The position numbers and the translations under genes were made by a program. DNA of 64,000 nucleotides from Cyprinodon diabolis (Eukaryota; Chordata; Actinopteri; Cyprinodontiformes; Cyprinodontidae): assembly GCA_030533445.1 (NCBI GenBank), contig CM060065.1, forward strand, positions 25,087,474 to 25,151,473, written 5' to 3'. The notes beneath the pieces were generated by a model. The model saw nothing but the letters and a program-made list of their open reading frames with translations, was not told the origin of the DNA and ran no database searches. Numbering within the stretch: position 1 is the first letter of the stretch; every line of letters starts with the position of its first letter. Shown piece after piece: positions 39,894 through 49,338 of this stretch.

Positions 39894-42800
39894 ATTATTA
39901 TTTTTCTTTTCTCACTTCGAACGCATTTTACGGGGACTTCGCATATTCAAAAACTCAGGAAAATGTGGCAGAAAATTGTCCCCCGCGTGAAATAGCCGGT
40001 CTATAATGGAATCCAAAATGGCCGCACCCAAATTACGCCACAGCGCCCCCTAACGTGAGTTGGGGGAAACTGTAAGTCCCAGAGATCTGAAATTTGGCAC
40101 ACAGGTAGATCTCCTCAAATCATGAAAAAAAGTCTCTTGGAGGTATGCCCTAAAACCCACAGGAAGTCAGCCATTTTGGGTCAAAGTGCGATTTTTGGCC
40201 ATTTTTCATTTTCGCTCATGTCGAACTTTAACGAACTCCTCCTAGGGATAATGAGCTATCGGCTTCAAACTCGGTCATTATGCAGTTAAGGCATTGGAGA
40301 TTAAAAGTTATCAAAGGTTTTCGTTTTTGAGCATGTTTAAGGGGTCCCCAGGGGCCCCAAAGTTAGGCTACTTTTGAAGAATTTCAAAGTTGAATAACTT
40401 TTACAAAAAAAATTCAAATCAAACCAAGTTTGGCAGTAAGGAGCCCCTTTGGGTGCTTGACCATACTGGATGGTCAAATGATGACATCATCTAAGCCCCG
40501 CCCCCTAAGGGAAGAAAGTTACTTTTTTCACTTGGGAGGGTCCCTTTCACTCATTCAAAACACCAGCACCTTGAAACTTTGTCAGATGATAGAAAACATG
40601 TTGGTCTAACTTCGTTTAAAGCACAGAGAGTCTGAGTTAAATGGTGTTGCCATGGTGCCATGGCGAAGTGAGGCGTTTCGCCATGAAAATACGATTGGCT
40701 CTCATTTCCTCATTATTAATCAGATCTGCACCAAAATCACAAGAGATGATCCTAGTCCAACTCCAAACAGGAATCCAGAGCAATATTTTGTGGGCGGGGC
40801 TTAATTACACTACAGCGCCCCCTAGAAATAACAAACTTCAAACCACCAGCCCCAAGCTGTTTTTAGTCCTAGAATATTGAAACTTTGAACACATTTGCAT
40901 CTCATCAGGCCCTAACTAAAAGCCTCTTGAAGCCATGGTCTAAACCCCACCGGAAGTCGGCCATTTTGAATTACAATTTACTCTCTTGTGAAAGCACTGA
41001 CCTTTTTTCAAAAAATTGTATAAAATCAGCCTTTTATCCAAATGAGCTAAAACTTTCAAAATACGTTCTTTACAAAGCCTGCTGTAAGCTGGTTACAATA
41101 GCAAAGCGCTTCTTTAAAGTCCGTCACTCTGATTTTTCAAAAGTTTGCATTCTCGCCTAATAGTTGGTCAAGTGGACAGATAATGCCAGGAAATAATTCA
41201 GCCCCTAGCCATGCTCGTTCCTAGGATAATGAAACTTGGCACACATCTGTATGAGCTCTCCGCCTACAAAAAGTTTCATTGGAGCCATGGTCTAAACCTC
41301 TCATGAAGTCAGCCATTTTGAATCAAACGGCACCCTTATGAAAATAGAATCACTATGTTAAAATATTTCTAAAAAATCAGTCGTTTTCCCAAAAGAGCTA
41401 AGACTTTTGAAATATATTCCTCTAATCACTACTTGTTTGATGGTAAAAACAGCATAGCTCTTCTTAAAAGTCTGTCACTCTGATTTTTCAAAAGTTTGTG
41501 TTAACAGGAAATTGTTGTATATCAAAAAGTTTTATAGCAATCCTAGCCAAATTTGGAACAGTTATTTATCCTCTGATTATAGAAAAGACTGCCAAGTTTG
41601 GCGTGAATCTATGCATGTTTGAGCATCTTATGGGGTTTTCAACTGCCGCAGTATATGGCATTCAAGTTTAAAGATTTTTCTTTCTTTAAATTATTTAATA
41701 AATCATCTAAAAAAAATCTAGGACATGCAAGATGTGTTCCTTGACATTTGTGATTTTTTTCGGGATTTTATTGCAAACTATGGATTTTTAATGATTTTTT
41801 TTGTTTTGAGTAGAGTCGGCCATTTTGAATTACATTTCACCCTGTTGTGAAATCACTGACCTCTTTTCAAAAAATTGTATAAAATCAGCCTTTTATCCAA
41901 ATGAGCTAATACTTTCAAAATACGTTCTTTACAAAGCCTGCTGTAAGCTGGTTACAATAGCAAAGCGCTTCTTTAAAGTCTGTCACTCTGATTTTTCAAA
42001 AGTTTGTGTTAACAGGAAATTATTGTATCGCAAAAAGTTTTATAGCAATCCTAGCCAAATTTGGAACATTTATTTATCCTTTGATTATAGAAAAGAGTGC
42101 CAAGTTTGGCGTAAATCTATGTATGTTTGAGCATCTTATGAGGTTTTCAACTGCCGCAGTATAAGGCATTCACGTTTAAAGATTTTTCTTTCTTTAAATT
42201 ATTTAATAAATCATCTAAAAAAAATCTAGGATATGCAAGATGTGTTCCTTGACATTTGTGATTTTTTTCGGGATTTTATTGCAAACTATGGATTTTTAAT
42301 GATTTTTTTTGTTTTGAGTAGAGTCGGCCATTTTGAATTACATTTTACCCTGTTGTAAAATCACGGACCTCTTTTCAAAAAATTGTATAAAATCAGCCTT
42401 TTATCCAAATGAGCTAAAACTTTCAAAATACGTTCTTTACAAAGCCTGCTGTAAGCTGGTTACAATAGGAAAGCGCTTCTTTAAAGTCCGTCACTCTGAT
42501 TTGTCAAAAGTTTGTGTTAACAGGAAATTGTTGTATCTCAAAAAGTTTTATAGCAATCCTAGCCAAATTTGGAACATTTATTTATCCTTTGATTATAGAA
42601 AAGACTGCCAAGTTTGGCGTGAATCTATGCATGTTTGAGCATCTTATGGGGTTTTCAACTGCCGCAGTATAAGGCATTCACGTTTAAAGATTTTTCTTTC
42701 TTTAAATTATTTAATAAATCATCTAAAAAAAATCTAGGACATGCGAGATGTGTTCCTTGACATTTGCGATTTTTTTCTGGATTTTATTTCAAAATATGGA

Positions 42801-43653
42801 TTTTTTATGATTTTTTTTGTTTTGAGTAGAGTCGGCCATTTTGAATTACATTTCACCCTGTTGTGAAATCACGGACCTCTTTTCAAAAAATTGTATAAAA
42901 TCAGCCTTTTATCCAAATGAGCTAATACTTTCAAAATACGTTCTTTACAAAGCCTGCTGTAAGCTGGTTACAATAGCAAAGCGCTTCTTTGAAGTCTGTC
43001 ACTCTGATTTTTCAAAAGTTTGTGTTAACAGGAAATTGTTGTATCGCAAAAAGTTTTATAGCAATCCTAGCCAAATTTGGAACAGTTATTTATCCTTTGA
43101 TTATAGAAAAGACTGCCAAGTTTGGCGTAAATCTATGCATGTTTGAGCATCTTATGAGGTTTTCAACTGCCGCAGTATAAGGCATTCACGTTTAAAGATT
43201 TTTCTTTCTTTAAATTATTTAATAAATCATCTAAAAAAAATCTAGGACATGCGAGATGTGTTCCTTGACATTTGCGATTTTTTTCGGGATTTTATTGCAA
43301 ACTATGGATTTTTAATGATTTTTTTTGTTTTGAGTAGGGTGTATTACCGCTAACCGTGGATTTTGGCGGTGGTGTTTCTCCATCTTTTGAACATATACTT
43401 TTGACCCACCACCTGAGATGGCCGCAGCATCTATCTCACAGATGAGATTCATCCCAGATATTATATTTTATCCCAAGTTTAACCCTTCCTGACCAAAGCT
43501 GTGGTTGTCTCAGCAGGCCCAGAGGTAAAGCGTGGAACCCATTTTGCTGGGTCGGGAGGAGCAAGAAGGAGGCGGTCGCTTGGTTCCCGCAGTCGCAGCA
43601 TACCAGGCGGTGCGAGCTGCGAGGGCCGCCCAATGCCACTTGTGGCTTTAATT
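39894..43653 (+). repeat. Array unit 10, type B, last and most diverged
   Basis: Type B body without a head, with more private substitutions than units 2, 3, 5 and 8 (for example at 40690-40830 and 40970-41000). Three 508-bp repeats start near 41813, 42321 and 42829. The tail ends at GGCTTTAATT (43644-43653) and runs into non-repetitive sequence, which gives the right boundary of the array. Confidence 0.84.
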
Positions 43654-44770
43654 GCTCTTAGTTTTTGGGAATATATACGAACTATGCTGTAATTTCTAGT
43701 TACCGATCTGTTTTTACTATAATTTAATTTGACAAACCGGATCTTCTCTACATTCTTTTTCCTGTTTGGTGCGATTGCAATTGCGGGTCTTGATCTGGAC
43801 TGACCGGAGCGGAGCAAAAAATTAGCTCATTTCCGTATTTTGACGGTGAAAGACGGAAAAGACGTACGTGGACAGAAACGTGCGGAGGATGTGGAACAGC
43901 TGTCATTGATTTACATGACAGACAAGTACTCCGCACGACGTACGTGAGTGGAGCGGAGCGCTGACGGAGTATGTGGAATCTGGGGGTAAAGGGGGGCAAA
44001 TACACGTCCGGCTGGATGCGGCGCCCGTATCAGACTTACAAATTTTCCATTTTTGACCATTGAGAGCTACACGTAGAGTTAAACACAGCATTATTTTTAA
44101 CCCAGACTTAGCTGAGTTTAAAGTTAATACGTTCACATGTTTCTTCTGTTTCCCCAAGATAAACCACAGAGTCACTAAAACATCCCAAGAGCTGCTCAGC
44201 AACTATAAGAAGGCTTTAACCATTATAATGTCAATAAAGATTTCTTCCATATTTCATCTGATTGCTACAAACTGTGGAAGTTTTACCAAATGGATGCATT
44301 TACTTTTTAAGGTTACCTTTATCAACTACTGAGACACGAGTCTCTTCTATAAGAAACATTGCTGGTTGACTGAAAACTCAAATTCTTAACAACTGATAGA
44401 TGAATGGTTTTTCACTCCCAAATAAGCAGAAATGGAAGGCGAATGACTAGATAAAACCCAGTGATTATGTAAGTTAAAAAAACCACAGCTGTTCCAAAAG
44501 AAGGTGAATGATGTTTTATTAGCAAATGCCTATCCCCTTTACTTGAGATTCTCATTCTCATCCCTCAAATTAATAATTGGAATGTTCTGAGCGGGAAAAA
44601 AATCTTTAATCCAAATGTTTTTAATATCTTTCATTGGTATCAACAACTCCAGACTCCATGCAAGCAGTGATGGGATGTAAATATTTGGATCAGAGTATCC
44701 TGATGCCCATCCATCTGGAGTGCTTTAATGACATGCCCTTTCAGGAGGAGCTGCTTGTCTCTTGCCTTAC
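43654..44770. other. TEAD intron with a CpG-rich patch at 43790-44030
   Basis: No coding exon is recognised. The patch holds two direct copies of GACGTACGTG (43861, 43937) and two of GGAGCGGAGC (43806, 43950) in otherwise AT-rich DNA. It may be the end of an old DNA transposon, but no terminal inverted repeats were found. Confidence 0.45.
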
Positions 44771-44835
44771 CTGCTTGCGAGTTCTTGTCTTTCCAGTCCG
44801 AAGCTTGATGTATCTGGCTATCAGCTCATTTCGAC
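44771..44835 (-). CDS. tead1: TEAD transcription factor exon, core of the TEA domain
   Basis: This 65-bp exon carries two bases completing a glycine codon, then 21 codons reading RNELIARYIKLRTGKTRT and RKQ. This is the TEA-domain segment directly before VSSHIQVLA, so it joins in frame to either exon 211-273 or exon 58-120. Reading on the minus strand, it is preceded by CTTTCAG (acceptor AG at 44836-44837) and followed by a GTAAGG donor (44765-44770). The motif is nearly invariant across animal TEADs, so the family is certain; the paralogue comes from the downstream exon. The intron to 273 is about 44.5 kb and holds the whole repeat array. The preceding exon (ending ...EGKMY) was not found between here and 64000. 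Confidence 0.95.
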
Positions 44836-44954
44836 CTGAAAGAAAAGAGAGCATGATATACAGATCAGACAGGGTCTATACAGGAATGAGTAACTCTAAT
44901 TTAACGCTTTTTAATGCTGTTACAAATAAATTTAATGTTAACAAGTACTCATAA

Positions 44955-44960
<6 letters not shown>

Positions 44961-44996
<36 letters not shown>
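44961..44996. repeat. TA microsatellite, left of the Tc1 element
   Basis: Uninterrupted TA repeat ending at the first base of the Tc1 terminal repeat. Tc1 elements insert at TA, so this was probably the target. Confidence 0.9.
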
Positions 44997-44999
<3 letters not shown>

Positions 45000-46215
45000 T
45001 CACCGGCCACTTTATTAGGTACCCCAAGCTAGTAACGGGTTGGACCCCTTTTGCCTTCAGAACTGCCTCAATTTTTCATGGATAGATTCAACAAGGTGCT
45101 GGAAGCATTCCTCAGGGAGTTTGGTCCATATTGACATGATGGCATCACACAGTTGCCGCAGATTTGTCGGCTGCACATCCATGATGCGAATCTCCCGTTC
45201 CACCACATCCCAAAGATGCTATATTGGATTGAGATCTGGTGACTGTGGAGGCCATTTGAGTACAGTGAACCCATTGTCATGTTCAAGAAACCAGTCTGAG
45301 ATGATTCCAGCTTTATGACATGGAGCATTATCCTGCTGAAAGTAGCCATCAGAAGTTGGGTACATTGTGGTCATAAAGGGATGGACATGGTCAGCAACAA
45401 TACTCAGGTAGGCTGTGGCGTTGCAACAATGCTCAATTGGTACCAAGGGGCCCAAAGAGTGCCAAGAAAATATTCCCCACACCATGACACCACCACCACC
45501 AGCCTGAACCGTTGACACAAGGCAGGATGGATCCATGCTTTCATGTTGTAGACGCCAAATTCTGACCCTACCATCCGAATGTCGCAGCAGAAATTGAGAC
45601 TCATCAGACCAAGCAACGTTTTTCCAATCTTCTATTGTCCAATTTCGATGAGCTTGTGCAAATTGTAGCCTCAGTTTCCTGTTCTTAGCTGAAAGGAGTG
45701 GCACCCGGTGTGGTCTTCTGCTGCTGTAGCCCATCTGCCTCAAAGTTCGACGTACTGTGTGTTCAGAGATGCTCTTCTGCCCACCTTGGTTGTAACGGGT
45801 GGTTATTTGAGTCACTGTTGCCCTTCTATCAGCTCGAACCAGTCTGGCAATTCTCCTCTGACCTCTGGGATCAACAAGGCATTTCCGCCCACAGAACTGC
45901 CGCTCACTGGATGTTTTTTCTTTTTCGGACCATTCTCTGTAAACCCTAGAGATGGTTGTGCGTGAAAATCCCAGTAGATCAGCAGTTTCTGAAATACTCA
46001 GACCAGCCCTTCTGGCACCAACAATCATGCCACGTTCAAAGTCACTCAAATCACCTTTCTTCCCCATACTGATGCTCGGTTTGAACTGCAGGAGATTGTC
46101 TTGACCATGTCTACATGACTAAATGCACTGAGTTGCCGCCATGTGATTGGCTGCTTAGTAATTAAGTGTTAACGAGCAGTTGGACAGGTGTACCTAATAA
46201 AGTGACCGGTGAGTG
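44997..46215 (-). mobile_element. Tc1/mariner transposon, full length, inactivated
   Basis: 1,219-bp element with near-perfect terminal inverted repeats: CACTCACCGGCCACTTTATT at 44997 and, inverted, CACTCACCGGTCACTTTATT at 46215. The similarity continues into AGGTAC. It is flanked by TA on both sides within a TA microsatellite. One transposase gene on the minus strand fills it. Both ends are intact, so it could be mobilised in trans if a matching transposase is present (inference). Confidence 0.93.
45057..46067 (-). pseudogene. Tc1/mariner transposase, one nonsense codon at the third catalytic residue
   Basis: The reading frame starts at ATG 46067 (MGKKGDLSDFERGMIVGARR) and reaches its natural end at TGA 45057-45059, 336 codons plus stop. 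An in-frame TAG at 45219-45221 interrupts it. The N-terminal half has the paired helix-turn-helix DNA-binding region (LSISETADLLGFSRTTISRV). The catalytic domain shows the first Asp in WSDES and the second in FQQDNAPCH. The third acidic residue, normally Glu in NPIEHLW, is where TAG now stands, consistent with GAG to TAG. There are 36 residues between the second Asp and this position, a DD36E spacing rather than the DD34E of Sleeping Beauty-type elements. This fits the DD36E (Incomer) group, by my count only. Downstream codons (HLWDVVEREIR) remain in frame. Confidence 0.92.
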
Positions 46216-46245
46216 TATATATCTATATACATATATAAATATATA

Positions 46246-46295
<50 letters not shown>

Positions 46296-46385
46296 TATAT
46301 ATATATATATATATACGTATATATATATATATATATATAGATATATATATATATATACGTATATATATATATATATATATATATA
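46216..46385. repeat. TA microsatellite, right of the Tc1 element
   Basis: About 170 bp of TA repeats with scattered interruptions (TATC, ACGT, AGAT). It lies between the Tc1 right end and the LINE 3' part. Stop-free frames through it are artefacts of the repeat. Confidence 0.92.
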
Positions 46386-48507
46386 AAAACTGTTTTCTCA
46401 CCCCTCGTTGGGTGGTATGTGTCATCCTCAAACTCGGGTCCTCTACCAGAGGCCTGGGAGTTTGAGGGTTCTGCGCAGTATATTAGCTGTTCCTAGGACT
46501 GTGCTCTTCTGGACAGAGACCTCTGATGTTTTACCTGGGATCTGCTGTAGCCACTCTCCCAGTTTGGGGGCACAGCCCCCAGTGCTCCAATTACCACTGG
46601 CACCACTGCTGCTCTTACTTTTCACATCTTTTCTAGCTCCTCTTTCAGCCCTTGGTATTTCTCAAGCTTCTCGTGTTCTTTCTTCTTGATGTTGCCGTCA
46701 CTTGGGATTGCCACATCTATCACTACTGCCTTCTTCTGCTGTTTGTCGATAAACACGATGTCTGGTTGGTTGGCCATCACCTGTTTGTCAGTCTGGATCT
46801 TGAAGTCCCATAGGATCTTGGCTCGGTCATTCTCAACTACCTTAGGAGGTGTCTTCCATTTTGACCTTGGGACTTCCAGCCCATACTCATGGCAGATGTT
46901 CCTTTACACTATGACAGCTACCTGGTTGTGGCGTTCCATGTATGCACTTCCTGCCTGCATTTTACACCCTGCTATTATGTGCTGTATTGTTTCAGAGGCA
47001 TCTTTGCACAGTCTGCATCGGGGGTCCTGCCTGGTGTGGTAGACCCTGGCCTCTATTGATCTTGTACTGAGTGCCTGTTCTTGTGCTGCCATGATTAGTG
47101 CCTCTGTGCTGTCCTTCAGTCCAGCCTTGTCCAGCCACTGGTAGGATTTTTTGATATCAGCCACTTCTTCTATTTGTCTGTGGTATACGCCTTGCAGCGG
47201 CTTGTCCCTCCATGATGGTTCTCCTTCCTCTTTCTTGTCCTCACTTTTGGTTTTCTCCTGCCTGAGGTATTCACCAAGCCATTTGTCTTTGGGGGCCATC
47301 TTTCTGGTGTACTCCTGGGTCTTAGTTGTTTCATCCTGGACAGTGGTCTTGACACTCACTAGCCCTCGGCCTCCCTCGCTACGCTTGGTATACAGTCTCA
47401 GGGTGCTGAATTTGGGGTGGAACCCTCCATGCATTGTGAGGAGCTTTCTTGTCTTGATGTCAGTGGCCTCTATCTCCTCCTTTGGCCAGCGGGGTATCTG
47501 ATGACTGGTAGGGCATATGTGTTGATGGCTTGGATCTTGTTTTTCCCATTCAGCTGACTTTTCAGGACCTGCCTTACTCTTTGTAGGTACCCCAAGGTAT
47601 TTGTAGCTGTCCTGCACATCTGTAATGTGGCCTTCTGGTAGTTCAACCCCCTCGGTTCTGATCATCTTCCCTCTCTTTGAGACCATGCGACCGCACTTGT
47701 CCAGTCCGAATGACATCCCAATGTCGTTGCTGTAGATCCTGGTAGTGTGGATCAGTGAGTCGATGTCTCGCTCACTCCTGGCATACAGCTTGATGTCACC
47801 CATGTAGAGGAGGTGACTGATGATTGTTCCGCTTTGGAATTGTTATCCGTAGCCAGTCTTTGTGATGATCTGGCTAAGGGGGTTCAGGCCTATGCAGAAC
47901 AGCAGCGGGGATAGTGCATCACCCTGGTATATGCCGCACTTGATGGTGACTTGTGCTATTGGCTTTGCATTGGCTTCCAGACTTGTTTTCCACAGCTTCA
48001 TTGAGTTCTTGATGAAGGCTATTGGAGTCCTGTTGATCTTGTACATTTCCAAGCATTCCAGTATCCATGTATGTGGCATTGAGTCATAGGCTTTCTTATA
48101 GTCAATCCAGGCAGTGCACAGATTTGTCTGCCTGCTCTTACAGTCTGGAGTGACTGCTCTATCCACTAGTAGCTGGTGCTTGGCTCCTCTGGTGTTACTG
48201 CCTATTCCCTTCTGGGAAGGGTGCATGTATTGAGCCATGTGCCTATTGATCTGAGCTGCTATGATGCCTGACAGGAGCTTCCATGTTGTACATAGGCAAG
48301 TTATTGGCCGGTAGTTGGATGGGGTTGTTCCCTTCTGGGGATCCTTCATGATCAGGATTGTCCGTCCTTGGGTTAACCATTCTGGGTGGGTCCCATCCAT
48401 CAGCAGTTGGTTCATTTGTGCTGCGAGGCGTGCATGAAGTGCGGTTAGTTTTTTCAACCAGTAGGTGTGGATCATGTCAGGGCCTGGTGCTGTCCAGCTC
48501 TTCATAC
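46386..48507 (-). pseudogene. Rex6/R4-type LINE, reverse transcriptase to endonuclease part (interrupted by ERV)
   Basis: Reading on the minus strand from 48507, the frame gives MKSWTAPGPDMIHTYWLKKL, then RT motifs SNYRPITCLC, DYKKAYDSMPH and GIYQGDALSPLLF. The catalytic box reads YMGD rather than YMDD (about 47795). After the RT comes a CCHC-like motif (CRLCK...HIIAGC, about 46960-47020). A PD-(D/E)xK-type endonuclease signature follows (QPDIVFIDKQQKKAVVIDVA, about 46710-46770). RT followed by this endonuclease is the layout of the R4/Dong/Rex6 lineage (family knowledge). Stop codons within the frame lie at 47840-47842, just upstream of 46904 and at 46622-46624. The protein-coding 5' part continues at 60589-60876 beyond the ERV. 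It encodes a dead, 5'-truncated copy. Confidence 0.82.
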
Positions 48508-49316
48508 TGTAGTGTATTATTTGTCATAAATGATTAGAATAAAACAAGAATCAAAAGTTTTAAATGATTAAAGAGAATTGTGTTCATGAATATATTTATG
48601 TAGGCCAAGAGGAGAAAAACAGAGCAATGAGTGTGTGTAACTGCTGCACCTGACTGTAAGAGGAAGAAAAGCACACTCATCTGCTGGAAAGCACAGGATT
48701 AAGGCCCTTAGTGATAAGAAAAAGCACCCTCATAAAAATGAAGTATTTGACATATCAAGGTTAACCAGCCCAGCAAAATTTGGCCATACAACTTGTGATA
48801 AATAGAGTTGTTATTTTCAAGGCACAATGTGCAGTACTGATCCCAGAAGGGGTGATGCTTTGACTGAGACACAAAGAGGAACACTAGGCCAGACTGACAT
48901 GGCTTAAAGTAGGGAAAGGATAAGTTTCAACATGTTTTTGACTAAACCGTCATAAGTTTCTGCATGGCCTGAGAGAGTGCTCTCACAAGTATGAGATGTG
49001 TCTATGAATGTTACCGTGTTTTGCAGATAAATATCAATGTGACCTTTACCAATGACTGAAATATGTTCTGAAGGGGGTTTTTCCACCGATAAGAAATGTA
49101 TAAAAGGGAGCTGGTTTCACCATTTGTCAGCTTCGGCTCACCAGCGCTGTGTAAATATGTAGTGTTTAGCAATAAACTCACTGGACCTGGACTCAGCGGC
49201 CTCTGTCTAAATTTTTTGATCCTTGTTTGAGACTTTTTCTGCTTTTTAAGAACTTTGAATTTTTATAAAACTTAGCTTCAATTTTAAGTCGTCAAGAAGA
49301 GAATTATAGGACGACA
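48508..49316 (+). repeat. 5' LTR of the ERV
   Basis: 809 bp, starting TGTAGTGTATT and ending GACGACA (TG...CA). It contains a TATA box (TATAAAAG, 49099-49106) and a polyadenylation signal (AATAAA, 49171-49176) about 70 bp downstream. That spacing implies a compact R region, with U3 about 620 bp. No difference from the 3' LTR was seen when the two were read side by side. Confidence 0.95.
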
Positions 49317-49320
49317 TAAT

Positions 49321-49338
49321 TGGCGAGCCAGCCAGGAG
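49321..49338 (+). promoter_or_regulatory. Primer binding site, complementary to tRNA-Arg(ACG)
   Basis: TGGCGAGCCAGCCAGGAG begins four bases (TAAT) after the LTR. It is the exact reverse complement of the 3' end of vertebrate tRNA-Arg(ACG), ...CTCCTGGCTGGCTCGCCA, as I know that tRNA. Minus-strand DNA synthesis would start here. Confidence 0.85.

Noticed and set aside
3213..43653. CRISPR-like array (regular repeats)
   Set aside because: The repeats are 508 bp and directly adjacent with no spacers, and the DNA is vertebrate.
3213..43653. PIF/Harbinger origin of the array element, suggested by insertion next to TTA
   Set aside because: The two ends do not form a convincing inverted repeat, and TTA lies in a microsatellite that belongs to the element.
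45040..45318. Plus-strand frames across the Tc1 element
   Set aside because: Shadows of the minus-strand transposase gene.
46162..46431. 89-codon frame with alternating Ile/Tyr
   Set aside because: Translation of the TA microsatellite.
48904..49086. 60-codon minus-strand frame in each LTR
   Set aside because: Duplicated only because the LTRs are identical; no domain and no promoter context.
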